From CALBZH01 sp964538515 (GTDB taxonomy: Bacteria > Desulfobacterota > Syntrophobacteria > Syntrophobacterales > Syntrophobacteraceae), in the NCBI GenBank assembly GCA_964538515.1, contig CAZIEW010000084.1:1-19393 (forward strand): a stretch of DNA of 19,393 nt, given 5' to 3'. Shown piece after piece: positions 6,276 through 15,200 of the stretch. The notes beneath the pieces are model-generated. The model was not told the origin of the DNA. It made no database searches and was given only the letters and a program-made list of their open reading frames with translations. The first letter of the stretch is position 1, and each line of letters starts with the position of its first letter. Both the position numbers and the translations under genes were made by a program.

Positions 6276-7394
6276 TTATTCGAATCGCGCCTTCCAAGCC
6301 TGCAGCTTCTCATGCGGCCACCGAACACAGAAGGCCGGCTTCCCTTTCATCACCAGCTTCGTGCACGTGTCGTCACCATCCGGATCGCAGTGCACGATCT
6401 CCTCTTCACGTCCTTCCCTCACCTTGGAAGGCCAGTCAGGATCCGCCCAGAGAACACGCGCGAGCCCGATCAAATCGGCCTTGCCATCCGCGATGATCGA
6501 TTCGGCCAGTTTGCCCGAGGCGATGCGGCCGGCTGCGATCACGGGAACGGACACCGCCCGCTTCACGGCTGAAGCCAGATCGACCATGTAACCCTGCTGT
6601 TTGCACCGTTCCACCACATGCGGCAGAAAGAAGGATTCGTAGGTCCCTCCCATGACTGAAAGATAAGCCACTCCGGCGCCCTCCAGTATCTTGGCCGCCT
6701 CGCACGCCTCATCGATCTCGAGACCGCCTTCGAGCCATTCGCTCGCCAGGAACCGGTAGCCCACGGGGAAGTCCCGCACCGCCGCCTGCACCGCGCCCAG
6801 GACCTCCACGGGGAATCGACAACGGTTCTGCACAGACCCCCCATAAACATCGTTTCGCCGATTGGTTCTCGGGGAGATGAACTGGGCCAGCAGGTAGCCC
6901 GTGCCGCCGTGAAGCTCGACCATGTCAAATCCCGCCTCCATGACGCGCCGGGCCGCATCGGCATACTTGCCGACAAGGTACTGGATTTCATCGGGGGTGA
7001 GAGGTTTGGGGGTGCGACCAAAGGCCTCCACCGCCGATGGGGCGAGCGGCTGCGAGGCCATGCCGGCGAAGCGGCCCGCATGATTGATCTGAAGACACGC
7101 CAAGGCACCCTCTTCCTTGATGGCTCGAGCCAGCCGGGCAAGGCCGTCCAAAGAGCCGTCCGTATCCACACGCAAGGTTCGGTTGGATCCGCTCCCGACG
7201 GGATGGTCGATGGTGGCGTTTTCAACGACCACCAGCGCGACACCGCTTCCTGCCATCAACCGATAATGCTCCAACAGCAGAGGGCTTACCGTGCCCCCTT
7301 CACCCGCATAGCCCAGGTACAACGGCGCCATGGTGAGCCTGTTCTTGAGCTCCAATCCTCCCACTTTGAGCGGGGAAAAAACGTGATCCAGCAT
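6276..7394 (-). CDS. NADH:flavin oxidoreductase, Old Yellow Enzyme family, single-domain
   Basis: 372 residues, an FMN-binding TIM barrel of the OYE / 2,4-dienoyl-CoA reductase N-domain type, without the extra FAD/NAD(P)H domains of the long form. Diagnostic segments are PLKVGGLELKNRLTMAPL at the N-terminus, QINHAGR (102-108), ELHGGTGYLLAQFISPRTN (160-178), YGGSVQNRCRF (184-194) and PVIAAGRIASG (284-294). His162 is present, but the usual second ligand-binding His/Asn is Thr165. Three cysteines near the C-terminus (336, 344, 356) match positions one, three and four of the dienoyl-CoA reductase Fe4S4 motif; the second is absent and one residue is inserted, so a normal cluster is doubtful. AAAGGAGC lies 6 nt before ATG. 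It would reduce activated C=C bonds using reduced FMN; the substrate is unknown. Confidence 0.9.
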   Translation of the reverse strand: MLDHVFSPLKVGGLELKNRLTMAPLYLGYAGEGGTVSPLLLEHYRLMAGSGVALVVVENATIDHPVGSGSNRTLRVDTDGSLDGLARLARAIKEEGALACLQINHAGRFAGMASQPLAPSAVEAFGRTPKPLTPDEIQYLVGKYADAARRVMEAGFDMVELHGGTGYLLAQFISPRTNRRNDVYGGSVQNRCRFPVEVLGAVQAAVRDFPVGYRFLASEWLEGGLEIDEACEAAKILEGAGVAYLSVMGGTYESFFLPHVVERCKQQGYMVDLASAVKRAVSVPVIAAGRIASGKLAESIIADGKADLIGLARVLWADPDWPSKVREGREEEIVHCDPDGDDTCTKLVMKGKPAFCVRWPHEKLQAWKARFE

Positions 7395-7576
7395 AGACGC
7401 TCCTTTCCGGCAATATCGACGCGAGCCGCCAACTCCCCGTCACGTGTCCGAGCCCGTGCCGGCAAGAGCGCTCCAGCCCCGCACCCAGGCCAAAGCCTGC
7501 CCGCTCGAGCTCCCAACGCCGATGATTCGGTTTAGGGTTATTTCGCACTCATTGGCTGCCTGCCGCCTCATGCTCT

Positions 7577-8122
7577 TTACTGCTGATAATAACCCGTCAA
7601 CTTGGCCTCCCCCAGCACCTTGCCCTGAATGGCCTGCTTGAAGGCGTTCAGGGATGGCTGCGCGTCCAGCTCCACCTTTTCAACATTCAGAGCATACACG
7701 GTCACCACATAGGGATGCCTCCCCGAGCCCCTTGGAGGGCGGGGCCCCCCGTATCCCTTGTCTCCGTAGGAGTTGGACAGCTCCTGGCAGCCCGCGGGCA
7801 TCTTCTTCCTGGATGCGCCTTCTTCCAGCGAGATCGTGGCAGCGGGAATATTGATCACCATCCAGTGAATCCAATCGTTGGCCACGGGATGCGGGTCGAT
7901 CATGGTGAGTGCGAAAGACTTCGTCCCTTCCGGCGGACTGCTCCAACTCAATGGAATCGACACGTTACTGCCGCCGATGTCCGACATCACATACTTGTTG
8001 GGGATGGAGCCCCCATCCTTGAATGCGGCAGTGGTCACCTTGAAGGCAGCCTCCCCGAAGCTCATCGCCGTGAAGAAAGCCACCAGGCAAATGGACAGGC
8101 CCCACGTTACCACCCCTTTCAT
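7577..8122 (-). CDS. YbhB/YbcL family Raf kinase inhibitor-like protein (PEBP), exported
   Basis: 181 residues from the ATG at 8122, chosen because GGAGGT lies 6 nt upstream (8129-8134) and the N-terminus then becomes a Sec signal peptide (MKGVVTWGLSICLVAFFTAM). The open frame extends 42 codons further upstream, but that extension has no such start. The phosphatidylethanolamine-binding-protein fold is shown by SIPLSWSSPPEGTKSFALTM, Asp76 in DPHP, DWIHWMVINIP (83-93) and GYGGPRPP (123-130) followed by His136. These form the anion-binding pocket of the family. Bacterial members are stable periplasmic or cytoplasmic proteins of largely unknown role, with some reported protease- or kinase-inhibitor activity. 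The gene is divergent from a nitric oxide reductase relic. Confidence 0.92.
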   Translation of the reverse strand: MKGVVTWGLSICLVAFFTAMSFGEAAFKVTTAAFKDGGSIPNKYVMSDIGGSNVSIPLSWSSPPEGTKSFALTMIDPHPVANDWIHWMVINIPAATISLEEGASRKKMPAGCQELSNSYGDKGYGGPRPPRGSGRHPYVVTVYALNVEKVELDAQPSLNAFKQAIQGKVLGEAKLTGYYQQ

Positions 8123-8128
8123 GATTCT

Positions 8129-8134
8129 ACCTCC
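8129..8134 (-). promoter_or_regulatory. Ribosome binding site fixing the PEBP start
   Basis: GGAGGT on the minus strand, 6 nt before the ATG at 8122. It selects the signal-peptide start over the longer upstream frame. Confidence 0.8.
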
Positions 8135-8310
8135 CATCAGCTTCTTCGAAAGGGTTCGCTGCATCGCTCCTGAGCCACCACCCGGCTCCAGGGCCAAAGC
8201 CATGAGCCCGCGGCGGCAGTGCAGGACTTCGCCCCCGTCTGAGGACACATAGACTGTTACATCTTCGTGAAGACAAGATCTATTTTTTTCGTATGCCTTT
8301 TTCTGAAATC

Positions 8311-8339
8311 ATGACTTTAGGGCAAGGGCCGCGTATAAT
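8311..8339 (+). promoter_or_regulatory. Candidate sigma-70 promoter upstream of nitric oxide reductase relic
   Basis: In the 356-bp divergent region 8123-8478, TATAAT at 8334-8339 is a perfect -10. ATGACT at 8311-8316 matches TTGACA at four positions, with a 17-nt spacer. It points toward the nitric oxide reductase relic, giving a leader of about 130 nt. It could now drive the methylenetetrahydrofolate reductase gene instead. Nothing else in this intergenic region is clear to me. Confidence 0.4.
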
Positions 8340-8478
8340 CGACGCGAATCGTTCCCCGTGCTCGATCCGTTTCACTTCGAACCGAAACGCTCGAACGGCA
8401 GATCCCGCTCCAACCTCCAAGCGCTGACCAATCACAAGAGCCGGCGGATGCCACCCTGCGTGCCTGAGGAGGAGAGCC

Positions 8479-8649
8479 ATTTCGGTCGAGAATCCCAGAA
8501 AGGCAGCCATACTCAGCTTTGTGGTCTCTCTGATCCTGCTCTTGGGAGGTCGGCACCCGGCCAAGGATCACGTACCGCCCTATCCCGGTGAGGTCCTGGA
8601 TACGGCCGGCAAGGTGGTCTTCACCAAGGCCGACATCTTCCGGGGATAG
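8479..8649 (+). pseudogene. Truncated quinol-type nitric oxide reductase (qNOR) remnant
   Basis: A well-placed Shine-Dalgarno AGGAGG (8467-8472, 6 nt spacing) precedes ATT at 8479, where an ATG would be expected. The frame then reads SVENPRKAAILSFVVSLILL (a transmembrane helix) and later PPYPGEVLDTAGKVVFTKAD followed by IFRG and a TAG at 8647. The P-P-P...V.D..G.V.FT..DI..GQ pattern is the periplasmic start of quinol-dependent nitric oxide reductase, where the next residue is normally Gln; CAG to TAG would give this stop. DCFW follows in frame, then the homology dissolves. The rest of the roughly 750-residue enzyme is absent, replaced by the next gene. Family recognition is from memory of the motif. 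A live short membrane peptide with an unusual ATT start is the alternative. Confidence 0.62.
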
Positions 8650-8736
8650 GACTGCTTCTGGGGGGCGCGCGGGGCGTGCTCGCGCTCTGGTGCCGGGCGC
8701 TGCCGGGGCGGCGATCCTAAGACTGCGAGGGCCAAC

Positions 8737-10320
8737 ATGCTGCGCGTATTCCGTCACGACATTCTCGACCCCACCAAATTTGTCACGACGCTGGAGCTCG
8801 TTCCCAGCAGGGAATCCAAAGGGCGCCAGATCGACAGTATCCTGCAGGTCGCCGCAGACGCCTATTCCGACGGACGGATCTCCGCCGTTTCCATCACCGA
8901 TAATCCGGGAGGAAACCCGTCGTTGAGCCCGGACGTGATCGGCCATGAAATCTTCCGGCTCGGCATGGATGTGATCATTCATTTCACCTGCCGCGATTCG
9001 AACCGGATCGGCATGGAAAGCCGCGCCTGGCAGCTGGACCGCATGGGAATGAAAAACATCCTGGCTCTGACCGGCGATTATTCCGGAGCCGGTTTCGGGG
9101 GTCAGGGAATGCCTGTGTTCGACCTCGATTCGGTGAACCTCATCTGCGCGCTGACCATGTTGAGCAGCAAGATCGAAGAGCGGGGCGACCCGGAGGGATT
9201 TTTGATCGGCTGCGCCGTATCGCCCTTCAAGAGCACGGAAGCCGAGACCTTTACGCAATATGCCAAGCTCTGCCGGAAGGTATCCTCCGGTGCTCACTTC
9301 GTCATCACGCAGCTGGGCTACGACGCCCGCAAGTTTCAGGAGCTGTTGAAGGTCCAGCGCGACCTCGGGATCGCCCCCCCCACCCTGGCATCGGTGTACC
9401 ATCTGACGCCGAAGGTCGCGCAGATCATGAACAGCGGCAGGATTCCCGGGGTCGTCGTCACCGACAAGCTGCGCGACACGATCGAAGCGGAATGGCACAG
9501 CAAGCAAGCGGGGCGCAAGGCGGCCATCGAGCGGTCAGCCAGGCTGATTGCCGTGGTCAAGGGGCTGGGATATCGCGGTGTCCATCTCGCCGGGATCCAC
9601 CAACGTTTTGAGACTGCCGCCCACATTCTGGACCGGGCGGCGCAGATCGAGCATCGTTGGGAGGAGTTTGTCCCCGAATTCGATTTCCCGCAGAAAGACG
9701 GCTTCTATTTCTACAGGAAAGACTCCAGGTCGGGACTGCTGACAGACGAGCCCGGCACCTTCCGCGCGACGTCAACACGGTTGGAGCGTGCCGGCTACAA
9801 AGGGCTCAAGCGCAGCCACGACCTTTTGTTCGCATTCGACAGCCCTCTTGCGCGCGGACTGGGCCTCATAGCGCGCCAGCTGGACAAACGGCGGGCGGGG
9901 CATTTGGTGATGCACGTGTTGGAGGACGCGGTGAAAACGGTGCTCCTCGAGTGCCGCCGCTGCGGCGATTGCGCGATTCAGCACGTGGCCTTTCTGTGTC
10001 CGGAATCGCAGTGCCCCAAGCACATCCGCAACGGACCGTGCGGCGGCAGCCACGACGGCCGGTGCGAGGTGTATCCGGAAAAGCATTGCGTGTGGTTCAG
10101 GGCGTACAGACGTCTGGCGGCGGTCGGCGAGACACGAAAGCTGGCGTTTGGCTGCGTACCGCCCCGCATGTGGGAGCTCAACCGGACGTCCTCATGGCTC
10201 AACTTCCACCTGCGACGCGATCATCAAAGCATGGGGATCGAAATCGCCAATTTCTGCAGTGTCCCTCGCTGTCGCATGCCGACTGCGTTCCTGGCGGGAA
10301 GCCGGAGCGAAGATGATTGA
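8737..10320 (+). CDS. Methylenetetrahydrofolate reductase with C-terminal MetV-like cysteine-rich domain (MetF-MetV fusion)
   Basis: 527 residues. The N-terminal part (about 1-300) is a MetF TIM barrel: TTLELVPSRESKG with Glu20 at the catalytic Glu position, AVSITDNPGG, and NILALTGDYSGAG, the family's LAL.GD motif that contacts FAD/folate. The C-terminal part (about 400-490) is the methylenetetrahydrofolate reductase C-terminal (MetV) domain. It has cysteines at 406, 409, 412, 421, 426, 435, 443 and 451 (ECRRCGDC, FLCPESQCPKHIRNGPCGG), expected to hold Fe-S or zinc. It would reduce 5,10-methylene- to 5-methyl-tetrahydrofolate in the cytosol, for the methyl branch of the Wood-Ljungdahl pathway or methionine synthesis. 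In acetogens MetF and MetV are separate; here they are one chain. GAGGG lies 5 nt before ATG. The last 24 residues look like an unrelated tail. Confidence 0.9.
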   Translation: MLRVFRHDILDPTKFVTTLELVPSRESKGRQIDSILQVAADAYSDGRISAVSITDNPGGNPSLSPDVIGHEIFRLGMDVIIHFTCRDSNRIGMESRAWQLDRMGMKNILALTGDYSGAGFGGQGMPVFDLDSVNLICALTMLSSKIEERGDPEGFLIGCAVSPFKSTEAETFTQYAKLCRKVSSGAHFVITQLGYDARKFQELLKVQRDLGIAPPTLASVYHLTPKVAQIMNSGRIPGVVVTDKLRDTIEAEWHSKQAGRKAAIERSARLIAVVKGLGYRGVHLAGIHQRFETAAHILDRAAQIEHRWEEFVPEFDFPQKDGFYFYRKDSRSGLLTDEPGTFRATSTRLERAGYKGLKRSHDLLFAFDSPLARGLGLIARQLDKRRAGHLVMHVLEDAVKTVLLECRRCGDCAIQHVAFLCPESQCPKHIRNGPCGGSHDGRCEVYPEKHCVWFRAYRRLAAVGETRKLAFGCVPPRMWELNRTSSWLNFHLRRDHQSMGIEIANFCSVPRCRMPTAFLAGSRSEDD

Positions 10321-10367
10321 GGTGGGCGACGGCCAGATCCGTTCGCATGGGATTTCGCTCTCCGTTC

Positions 10368-12245
10368 TCAATCCCCCCACAGGGCGTCGGACAGGCCCGA
10401 GAGGCGCCGTGTGGAGCGCAGGATAGCCTGTCGCAGGACGGCCTCGGGGCCCAGGACGGTGACCTTCCTCCTGGCGCGCGTGATAGCGGTGTAAACCAGC
10501 TCACGGCTCAGGACCAGTGAGTCTCGGTCCGGCAGGATCAGGAGAACGTCATCGAATTCCGAGCCCTGGCTCTTGTGAACCGTCATGGCCCATACGGTTT
10601 CATGCTCGGGGAGCCGTTGAGGCGTGAAGCTTCTGAAAGAGCCCTCGGCCCCTGGGAAGAAGACTCGGTAATCGGTCCCGGTGACGATATCGGGAAGGTA
10701 GAGTCCAACGTCGCCGTTGAACAGGCGAAGGGTGTAGTCGTTGCGCTGGATCAGGACCGGCCTGCCCACGTACCATTTACGGCCGCTTTGGATGAGTCCC
10801 TCTTCATCCAGGATCGCCTCCACGAGCCGATTCAACGCGCTCACACCACACAACCCCTCCCGCAGCGCACACAGGATCCTGAAGCCCTCGAAGGCGTCGA
10901 ACGCCTCCTTGAGACGTCCGTCGGCGTCATCCCCGACGGGGCCGGCCAGATCGTTGACCGTTTCAAGGTACGGCCTGAGCCCCCCAATCACGTGGTCTCG
11001 GATGATTCTTTCGAGCTGGACGCAGGAGGCCGTCTCGGTCCAGGCCAGATCGGCATGAGCGCCCGCTCTCAGCATCGAAACCGCGCTGTCGGCATCGCTT
11101 TGCCTCACCCTCGAACTGAAGCGGGCAATGCCGCTCTCCCCCGAGAAACGGTAGCTTTTCTGAAGCTCGATGATGCAGTCCCTGGCCGCTGCTCCTGCCC
11201 CGTCCGCGATGAGCGACGCATCCAAGGCCGCGCCGCACGCCTTTTCACAGGCGATTGAAAAATCCTTGGAATAGACGATCCTTCCTCCCGTCCGGCAGAT
11301 GTCTCCCAGCACCGCTCCCGCCTCGACCGAGGCGAGCTGGTCCCGGTCCCCGAGCAGAATCAGTCTGGCCTGGGAAGGGAGCGCCTGGACCAGTTTGGAC
11401 ATGAGGGGGAGGTCCACCATGGAAGCCTCGTCCACGACCAGCACATCGAGGGGCAGCGGGTGCTCTTCGTTGTGCCTGAAAGAGGGAGAGCCCGGGATAC
11501 TCCCCAGGAGGCGGTGAAGGGTGGAGGCGGCTTCGGGAATGGCTCCTCTCACTTCCTCTGAAGCGGCGAGCTTCCCTTTGGCGTTTTTGATGGCTTCCTG
11601 GAGTCTTGCGGCGGCCTTTCCGGTCGGAGCCGCAAGCGCCACGCGCAGCGTCCGGCCGGGATTGAGCTCAAGGAGCAGCGCGAGGATCCTGGCTACCGTC
11701 GTCGTCTTGCCCGTTCCAGGGCCGCCCGAGACGACGCAGAAGCGGTTGCGAACGCTCGCAAGCGCCGCCACTTTCTGCCAGTCGATCTCCACTCCCTCCG
11801 CAGGGAACAGGCGATCGAGTCGCTCCCGGAGAGCGGAGCCATCTCCTGCATCGGGTGCTCTCGCAATCCTCGCCCTGAGAGCGTCGGCGAGCTTCTGCTG
11901 GTACTCCCAGTAGCGGTACAGGTAAAGCCTTCCGGATTCATCCAGAACGAGGGGCCTGTAGTCGCCCGGCGCGCCAACCACGGGGCTTTTTCTGAGCGTT
12001 TCATACCATGGCTCAAAATCCGGAACGAGCTTCGCGGCCTCACGGTTGTCGAGGAATCCCCTGGGTGCGACCCGCAGATCCAGGCAGATGTGCCCCTGCC
12101 CGGTGGCACGGCTCACCAGGGCGGCGGCCAGAGCGAGCTCGGGCTCCCTGCTCGCTCCGAGACGCATCATGAGCCGTGCGAAGTGGAAATCCAGCGCGGA
12201 GAGCTCGCCCACCGCAACAAGAGATTTCAAGGTTTCTTCCGTCAC
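10368..12245 (-). CDS. recD: RecBCD (exodeoxyribonuclease V) subunit RecD, 5'-3' helicase
   Basis: 625 residues, the normal RecD length. The start is a GTG at 12245 that overlaps the recB stop by 4 nt (GTGA), with GGAAGGA about 9 nt upstream, so translational coupling is expected. The N-terminal RecB-interacting segment (ELSALDFHFARLMMRLG) is followed by an SF1B helicase: Walker A GGPGTGKT at 174-181, motif Ia APTGKAA (206-212), Walker B VDEASMVDLPL (271-281), motif III GDRDQLASVEAG (299-310), and C-terminal TVHKSQGSEFDDVLL and LVYTAITRARRKV. It moves 5'-3' as the fast motor of the RecBCD complex in double-strand-break repair and degradation of foreign linear DNA. It converges on the methylenetetrahydrofolate reductase gene, 47 bp away. 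Confidence 0.95.
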   Translation of the reverse strand: MTEETLKSLVAVGELSALDFHFARLMMRLGASREPELALAAALVSRATGQGHICLDLRVAPRGFLDNREAAKLVPDFEPWYETLRKSPVVGAPGDYRPLVLDESGRLYLYRYWEYQQKLADALRARIARAPDAGDGSALRERLDRLFPAEGVEIDWQKVAALASVRNRFCVVSGGPGTGKTTTVARILALLLELNPGRTLRVALAAPTGKAAARLQEAIKNAKGKLAASEEVRGAIPEAASTLHRLLGSIPGSPSFRHNEEHPLPLDVLVVDEASMVDLPLMSKLVQALPSQARLILLGDRDQLASVEAGAVLGDICRTGGRIVYSKDFSIACEKACGAALDASLIADGAGAAARDCIIELQKSYRFSGESGIARFSSRVRQSDADSAVSMLRAGAHADLAWTETASCVQLERIIRDHVIGGLRPYLETVNDLAGPVGDDADGRLKEAFDAFEGFRILCALREGLCGVSALNRLVEAILDEEGLIQSGRKWYVGRPVLIQRNDYTLRLFNGDVGLYLPDIVTGTDYRVFFPGAEGSFRSFTPQRLPEHETVWAMTVHKSQGSEFDDVLLILPDRDSLVLSRELVYTAITRARRKVTVLGPEAVLRQAILRSTRRLSGLSDALWGD

Positions 12246-15200
12246 GGGTGTTTCGTCCTTCCGGTAAGCGCCTCACTCAACGTCTCGATGGAGGCGCATG
12301 AGGGTCGGTCCCTGTAGACGCCGTACTCCGGCCCGTGAGTCGGGTCGATGCCTCTCAGAAACAGATAGAGAACCTCACCGAAGTGGTCTTCGTAGCTGTA
12401 TTTGGGAATCCGCGTCCGCAAAAACTGGTGCACGGCCACCGTGTAGAGCGTGTACTGAAGATCGTACAAGCTCTCCCTCACCGCCTTTTTGAGCGATTCC
12501 CGGCCGTAATCCTCGATGCATGGCCCCAAAAAATTGGACTTCCAGTCAACGATGTAAAAACGGCCGTTGGCCTCGAAAACCAGGTCGATAAACCCCTTCA
12601 TGAAGCCTTCGACGGCATCGAATCGGAACCGGTCTCGGTTGGCCGAAGCCCCCGCTCCGGTGCCGGTCCCCACGTGGCGGCTGAAGAGCTCCGTCAGGTC
12701 GGAGCCGTGCAGTCGCTGGAGAGGAAAATAGAATTCGAGCTCCGTCAGCCGCCTGGAGGTGGGGACATCTGAAAGGCGAAAGCCCCCAAACGTGGAAGGC
12801 AGCTCCACACTGAGGACGTTTTGGATCATCCGGCAGAGAACCTCTGCCCACGCAGGGTCCAACCCCTGGACCCCAAGCTCCTTGAGAACGACACCGCGCA
12901 TGGCCTCCGGGTCTGGATCCGTGAAATCCAGCTTTTCGAAGACCGTATGGAGAAGGATGCCCGAGGCCGTCCCCTTGGGAAACGAAAAGACATCGCGGGT
13001 CTGATCCTGCTTCCGGTCCAGTGGGGGTGGGGGCTCAGGCGCCGATTCGTCCCGGTCCGCCAGCTCCGCCTTATGGGCCTGCTTGAGGATCAGGGAGGAA
13101 AAGCTTGAGATGCCCCACACGCGGTCAAGGCTCCCGGTAAACGGCCGGCTCGAAAGCGCGACGGCCTGGCTAGTACTGGGCGGCGAAAGTCCTAAACTGG
13201 CTGAACCGTCAATTCCCCCCTTCAGGGGGGCCAGGGGCGTGTCATGACATCCGGAAGATCCTTGCTCTGCGACAGTTTCAACACCCCCCTGCCCCCCTTC
13301 ATGGGGGAATGAAAACATTCGCCACGCTGTACCAGCCCCCGGAGGCAGGACCCGGCCCGCTTCGAGAACCATCTCCCGGAGCTCGATGGCCCCACCGGCT
13401 TTGCTCTCCAGCGCCTCGAGATCGGCTCGCACCGCGTCGTCATCCAGCACCTTGAACCGGTTATCCAGAAACGAGAGCGTCCCGTCCCAGCCGGTCGTGA
13501 CCGAAGGGTGAAAGAGATAAGCGGGAGCTGAGGTCCCGGCGCCGTTGAAGGGGCCCCAGACGACCGTGCAGCGGTTTTTGGCCCGGGTCAAGGCCACGTA
13601 CAGAAGTCTCAAATTCTCCGCCAGCTGCTCTCTCCCGGCCAGGGCACGGTGCTCGTCTCCCTGGGGAGAGCCCAGGTCGAGGGTCAGCCTCATACCGTCC
13701 CCTTCGTCGTGGAAGACGAACGGACCGCTCTTGGGCTTCGAATCCTGCCACAGGAAGGGGCAAAATACGATGGGGTACTCGAGCCCCTTGCTCTTGTGGA
13801 TCGTGACGATCCGGACGGCGTTCTCATCGCTTTCGAGCCGGAGCTGATGCTCCTCCAGCCGCGGCGTGCTCTCGTCTCGTTGGCTGGAAAGCCACTTGAG
13901 GAGAGCGGACATCTTGAAGCCATTTTCCAGGGCCGCCTGGTGCAACACCTCCGAGAGGTGGAGGACGTTCGTACAGCGCCGCTCCCCGTTTTCGAGCGTC
14001 ATCAGGCGGGGGAGGCTTTCATTGTCCACAAGCAGCCGGCGAAACATCCGGAAGAAGCCGAACTTCGACCACACGTCGTGGTATTCGGCAAACGCGAGAA
14101 GCCAGCGCTCCCATCCCATCTCGTCTTCCATGAGCCGGCCGATCTCCTCGCCGCTCACCCCCAGGAGGTCCGTCGCCAGGGCCGCCCGGATGAGACTTTC
14201 ATGACCCGGGTTGGCGATGGCGGTGAGGAGACGCTCCAGCTCCAGCGCCTCGGCGGTGTCGAACAGGTTTTCCGTACTGTAGAGAACGCTGTGAAGATTG
14301 TGGCTCGCCAGGGACCGTTGAACATCCCTGGCCTCCTGGTTGGTGCGGACCAGGACGGCGATGTCTCCCTCCCGCACGGGTCGCTCCCCGATGAGCGCCC
14401 TTCCCTCGCGGCCGAGGCCGACGAGCGCCGAAATCTCGCCCGCCACCGCATCGATGATGAGGGGACGCGCCTTTCCCTTGGGGATGGGAACCGCGTCGGA
14501 AACCGCCGAGCCTTTGAGAAGCCACAGCTGGAACGGGGCCGGCTGTCGCCCGTCCACCTGGAGAAGCTCGTGCTTTTTGGCTTTGGCCGCCCTAGCCGGT
14601 TTGAACCCGATGGCATCAAAGACGAAAGCGGGATGCTCCTGGTCAAAGACCGCATTCACCCCCGAGATGAGAGCCGGCTCCGAGCGCCAGTTTTCGCTCA
14701 GGGTGTAGCGCCGGGAGACCTGCCTCGCAGCCTCCATGTAGCTGAAAATGTCCGCACCGCGGAATCCGTAGATGGCCTGCTTGGGGTCTCCGATGAGGAA
14801 AAGCGGGGAGCTCCCGTCCCCGAAAATCCTCTGGAAGATCGCATACTGGATGGAATCCGTATCCTGGAACTCATCGATGAGGGCCGCCTTGAACCGCTCC
14901 TTCACAATCCCCGCAAGGCGATCCCCACCGGGCCCGGTCAGGGCCCGTTCGAGCTTGACCAGGAGATCGTCGAAAAAGAGGATGCTCTTGCTGGCCTTCC
15001 GCTTTTCGAGCTGCGTGCGCACATGCTCGATGAAGGCAACTTTGAGCCCCAGGATGCGGGCGTTGTAGGCGGCCTGGAGGTCCCCGGCGGCTTTCCGCAG
15101 CGTTTCGGCGAGCCCGAAGAAAGGATGGGAGGGGGGCGAATGGCCCTTCTTGACCGCCTGCGCAATGGCACCCCAGGTGAGCTTTTCGAAGCTCTTGCAC

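Noticed and set aside
7730..7765. G/C-rich palindrome-like stretch in the PEBP gene resembling the repeat family
   Set aside because: It encodes the conserved GYGGPRPPRGSG motif of the PEBP family, so conservation of the protein explains it; it does not share the flanks of the repeat.
8317..9507. 396-codon minus-strand open frame opposite the MetF-MetV gene and nitric oxide reductase relic
   Set aside because: The plus strand has clear MetF motifs here; the minus frame shows none.
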